DNA from: CAIKXD01 sp035439485
GTDB lineage: Bacteria > Bacteroidota > Bacteroidia > UBA4408
Length of the DNA stretch: 16,716 nucleotides
Direction: 5' to 3'
NCBI GenBank assembly: GCA_035439485.1
Contig: DAORKI010000085.1
Span: 1 to 16,716, forward strand
The notes under the pieces are model-generated. The model did no database searches. It was not told the DNA's origin and was given only the letters and a program-made list of their open reading frames with translations. Every line of letters begins with the position of its first letter. The stretch's first letter is position 1. This document shows, in pieces, positions 15,432 to 16,716 of this stretch. The position numbers were made by a program, and so were the translations under genes.

Positions 15432-16385
15432 TCACTTTCCATATTTTTTAACAGCAACATAAGCTATCAAACCCAACATAGCCAAAGGCCATAGCTTTAA
15501 TATAAAAAGAACTATACTTTCAAATATATGCCAACCAAAACTTAAGGCATGTATTATTTTACTGGCTAAACTTGGTTCATATTTACCCAAGTGCTCTTCA
15601 GTCAACCGCAATTGCTGCATCACTGTTTTAGGTTGGTATAATTCAATTGTTACCGTGCTGTAAGCTATTTTATCTTTTAAAGCTACATTTTGTAAATACG
15701 CTGCATCGGCTTGTGCCTGCTTGTCATGAATACTTTCTTCCATTGTGGTAATTTCATTCAACTTAGCCTTTTGTTGTAGCAGGGCTTGTTGCATTCTATC
15801 GGCACTATTGATATTGCGGTTATAGGACAGCCGGTTCCCCATCAATTGTAGCGCTACATCATCAGCCTTAATAATTCTGTAATCAAAATATTCAATGTAT
15901 TGCGCAAAACTTTTAAGCACGGTATCTAAATGAATATTGGGTACACGCAATGAAATATTGTTCACTACTGTATAGGTGCTCGAACTTAAAATTGAATCAA
16001 CACCAATGGGTATTTCTCTAAAACTATTTACATTGCTGTGTAAATGCGTGTAAGTCACAAAACCATTGTACTGCGCCACAATACGTTCAAAGGCATGAGT
16101 CGATTCCACTACATTGTTTACCAAACATTTCATTTCGGCAGTGCGCACAAACTGATGCACTGTGTCTTTAGTATTGACCACTGCTGCGTTTGAACTTAAA
16201 GCACTTTTAAGTTGTAGCTCTTTTTCTTGTTCGGCAAGTTCATGGTTGGACACTTCAGAGGATGCTGCATCTTGATCATGATGTGTTACAGTCAACGATT
16301 CTTTTTCATGTTCACCGCGCTGTGGACTGCATGAAAGCAATAAACTAACAAAGGCAAAAGCTAAAGCAATGGATGAAAATTTCAT
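15432..16385 (-). CDS. DUF4349-family lipoprotein with C-terminal membrane helix
   Basis: A 317-residue envelope protein of the DUF4349 family. The signal peptide is MKFSSIALAFAFVSLLLSC with lipobox LLSC and C19 as the lipidation site. A polar linker (20-75) precedes the conserved domain: FVRTAEMKCLVNNV near 78-92, VAQYNGFVTYTHL, SLRVPNIHLDTVLKSF, then an alpha-helical, probably coiled-coil stretch with RMQQALLQQKAKLNEI and DKIAYSTVTIELYQPK, the family's typical end. A hydrophobic helix (about 286-311) with a basic tail KKYGK forms a C-terminal membrane anchor. Having both a lipid anchor and a terminal helix is common for this family. The role is unknown; related proteins are proposed to sense or organise the envelope, but nothing here tests that. 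It is transcribed singly; repeats flank both ends. Confidence 0.88.
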   Translation of the reverse strand: MKFSSIALAFAFVSLLLSCSPQRGEHEKESLTVTHHDQDAASSEVSNHELAEQEKELQLKSALSSNAAVVNTKDTVHQFVRTAEMKCLVNNVVESTHAFERIVAQYNGFVTYTHLHSNVNSFREIPIGVDSILSSSTYTVVNNISLRVPNIHLDTVLKSFAQYIEYFDYRIIKADDVALQLMGNRLSYNRNINSADRMQQALLQQKAKLNEITTMEESIHDKQAQADAAYLQNVALKDKIAYSTVTIELYQPKTVMQQLRLTEEHLGKYEPSLASKIIHALSFGWHIFESIVLFILKLWPLAMLGLIAYVAVKKYGK

Positions 16386-16540
16386 AGCAATAAAATTAAG
16401 GATGAGAAATAAAATGAATTACACTTTATCACTACGCATTACAATAGGTAACTCCTCAATTGCGTTAAAAAAACAAAATCACAAATGATGCTAAATCAAC
16501 AATAAAATCATGTGCCATTTACCAGACACATTTTTAATGA
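16386..16540. other. Upstream region of DUF4349 gene
   Basis: This should hold the promoter of the minus-strand DUF4349 gene, but I see only near-matches to the -7 consensus (for example TGATTTTG on the minus strand around 16480). ATGTG (16510-16514) and CACAT (16527-16531) can pair, and the stem is followed by TTTT, giving a weak terminator-like hairpin on the plus strand just before the folded element at 16541. Confidence 0.35.
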
Positions 16541-16649
16541 GGGCGTTCCCCTACCTTTGGCAGGGTCGCGTTTTCCGTTCCTATCTTTTTATTTTCCTAC
16601 CGCACTTAGCACACCACATAAAAAGGATATCCACTTCAACCGCTAACGC
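16541..16649. repeat. Foldable intergenic element (GGGCGTT ... TAACGC), possible structured RNA or repeat
   Basis: The ends can pair (GCGTT 16543-16547 with AACGC 16645-16649). Inside are two further hairpins. One is CCCTACC-TTT-GGCAGGG (16549-16565) with one mismatch. The other is long: TATC plus TTTTTAT (16582-16592) pairing with ATAAAAA, a bulged G, and GATA (16618-16629). It is much richer in GC islands than the sequence around it. I recall similar elements, with GGGCGTT at one end, ATCTTTT...AAAAGGAT in the middle and CTAACGC at the other, scattered between genes in other Bacteroidota. The transcription strand and function are unknown. No reading frame crosses it convincingly. Confidence 0.6.
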
Positions 16650-16683
16650 AAAAATCTATACATAATTAGTCGTCCCTCAAAAA

Positions 16684-16712
16684 GTCCAATTCCTATAGGC
16701 CTATTGGATTTC
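16684..16712. other. Palindromic segment at right edge
   Basis: A perfect 10-bp palindrome ATAGGCCTAT (16695-16704) lies within a partial larger dyad (CCAAT 16686-16690, ATTGG 16703-16707). It is close to the end of the window, so its full extent cannot be seen. It may be the edge of a further structured element or chance. Confidence 0.3.
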
Positions 16713-16716
16713 CTAA

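Noticed and set aside
16541..16649. Integron attC site
   Set aside because: The end motifs are in the order GTT...AAC on either strand, opposite to the AAC...GTT order of attC, and no integrase or cassette array is seen.

Overview
This window looks like a piece of an AT-rich chromosome from an environmental member of the Bacteroidota, probably of the Chitinophagales/Sphingobacteriales kind (the order is an inference). The evidence is a secreted protein with a type IX secretion C-terminal sorting domain and a DUF7619-like domain, a Bacteroidota-style LptD, a TonB-dependent receptor, lipoproteins with Bacteroidota-like lipoboxes, starts without clear Shine-Dalgarno sequences, and one candidate promoter of the TAnnTTTG type. 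I see no transposase, phage gene, CRISPR array, rRNA or tRNA.

Layout: positions 1-263 are a heptamer tandem array (TGAATGG units punctuated by TGAATTTT). A gene-free leader follows, and then the only plus-strand gene, a three-domain persulfide dioxygenase-sulfurtransferase like CstB (757-2172), whose upstream region carries two clean inverted repeats and a candidate promoter. A perfect 15-bp hairpin with A and T tracts (2256-2290) lies between it and the convergent genes. All remaining genes are on the minus strand. In transcription order (right to left) they are: a DUF4349 lipoprotein, a DUF2130 coiled-coil protein with nuclease-like residues, a T9SS-secreted surface protein, LptD, SerC, SerA, a TerB-like protein, MiaE, a TonB-dependent receptor with an overlapping small membrane-anchored protein, and a small lipoprotein.

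Functional groups: serC and serA give the first two committed steps of serine synthesis. The TerB-like gene and miaE may share a transcript. The receptor and the small membrane protein overlap by ATGA and are probably translationally coupled. LptD, the receptor, the T9SS cargo and two lipoproteins make this largely an envelope-gene region, although the genes appear to sit in several separate transcription units.

Non-coding structure is the richest part of the window: the heptamer array, a diverged 52-bp repeat pair flanking the small lipoprotein gene, a diverged ~119-bp-spaced repeat pair with a strong hairpin at 15225-15429, and a nested, foldable element at 16541-16649 that resembles intergenic elements I recall from other Bacteroidota. 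I did not find a clear new multi-gene system. The best leads are the 16541-16649 element, the receptor/small-protein pair, and the DUF2130 protein.
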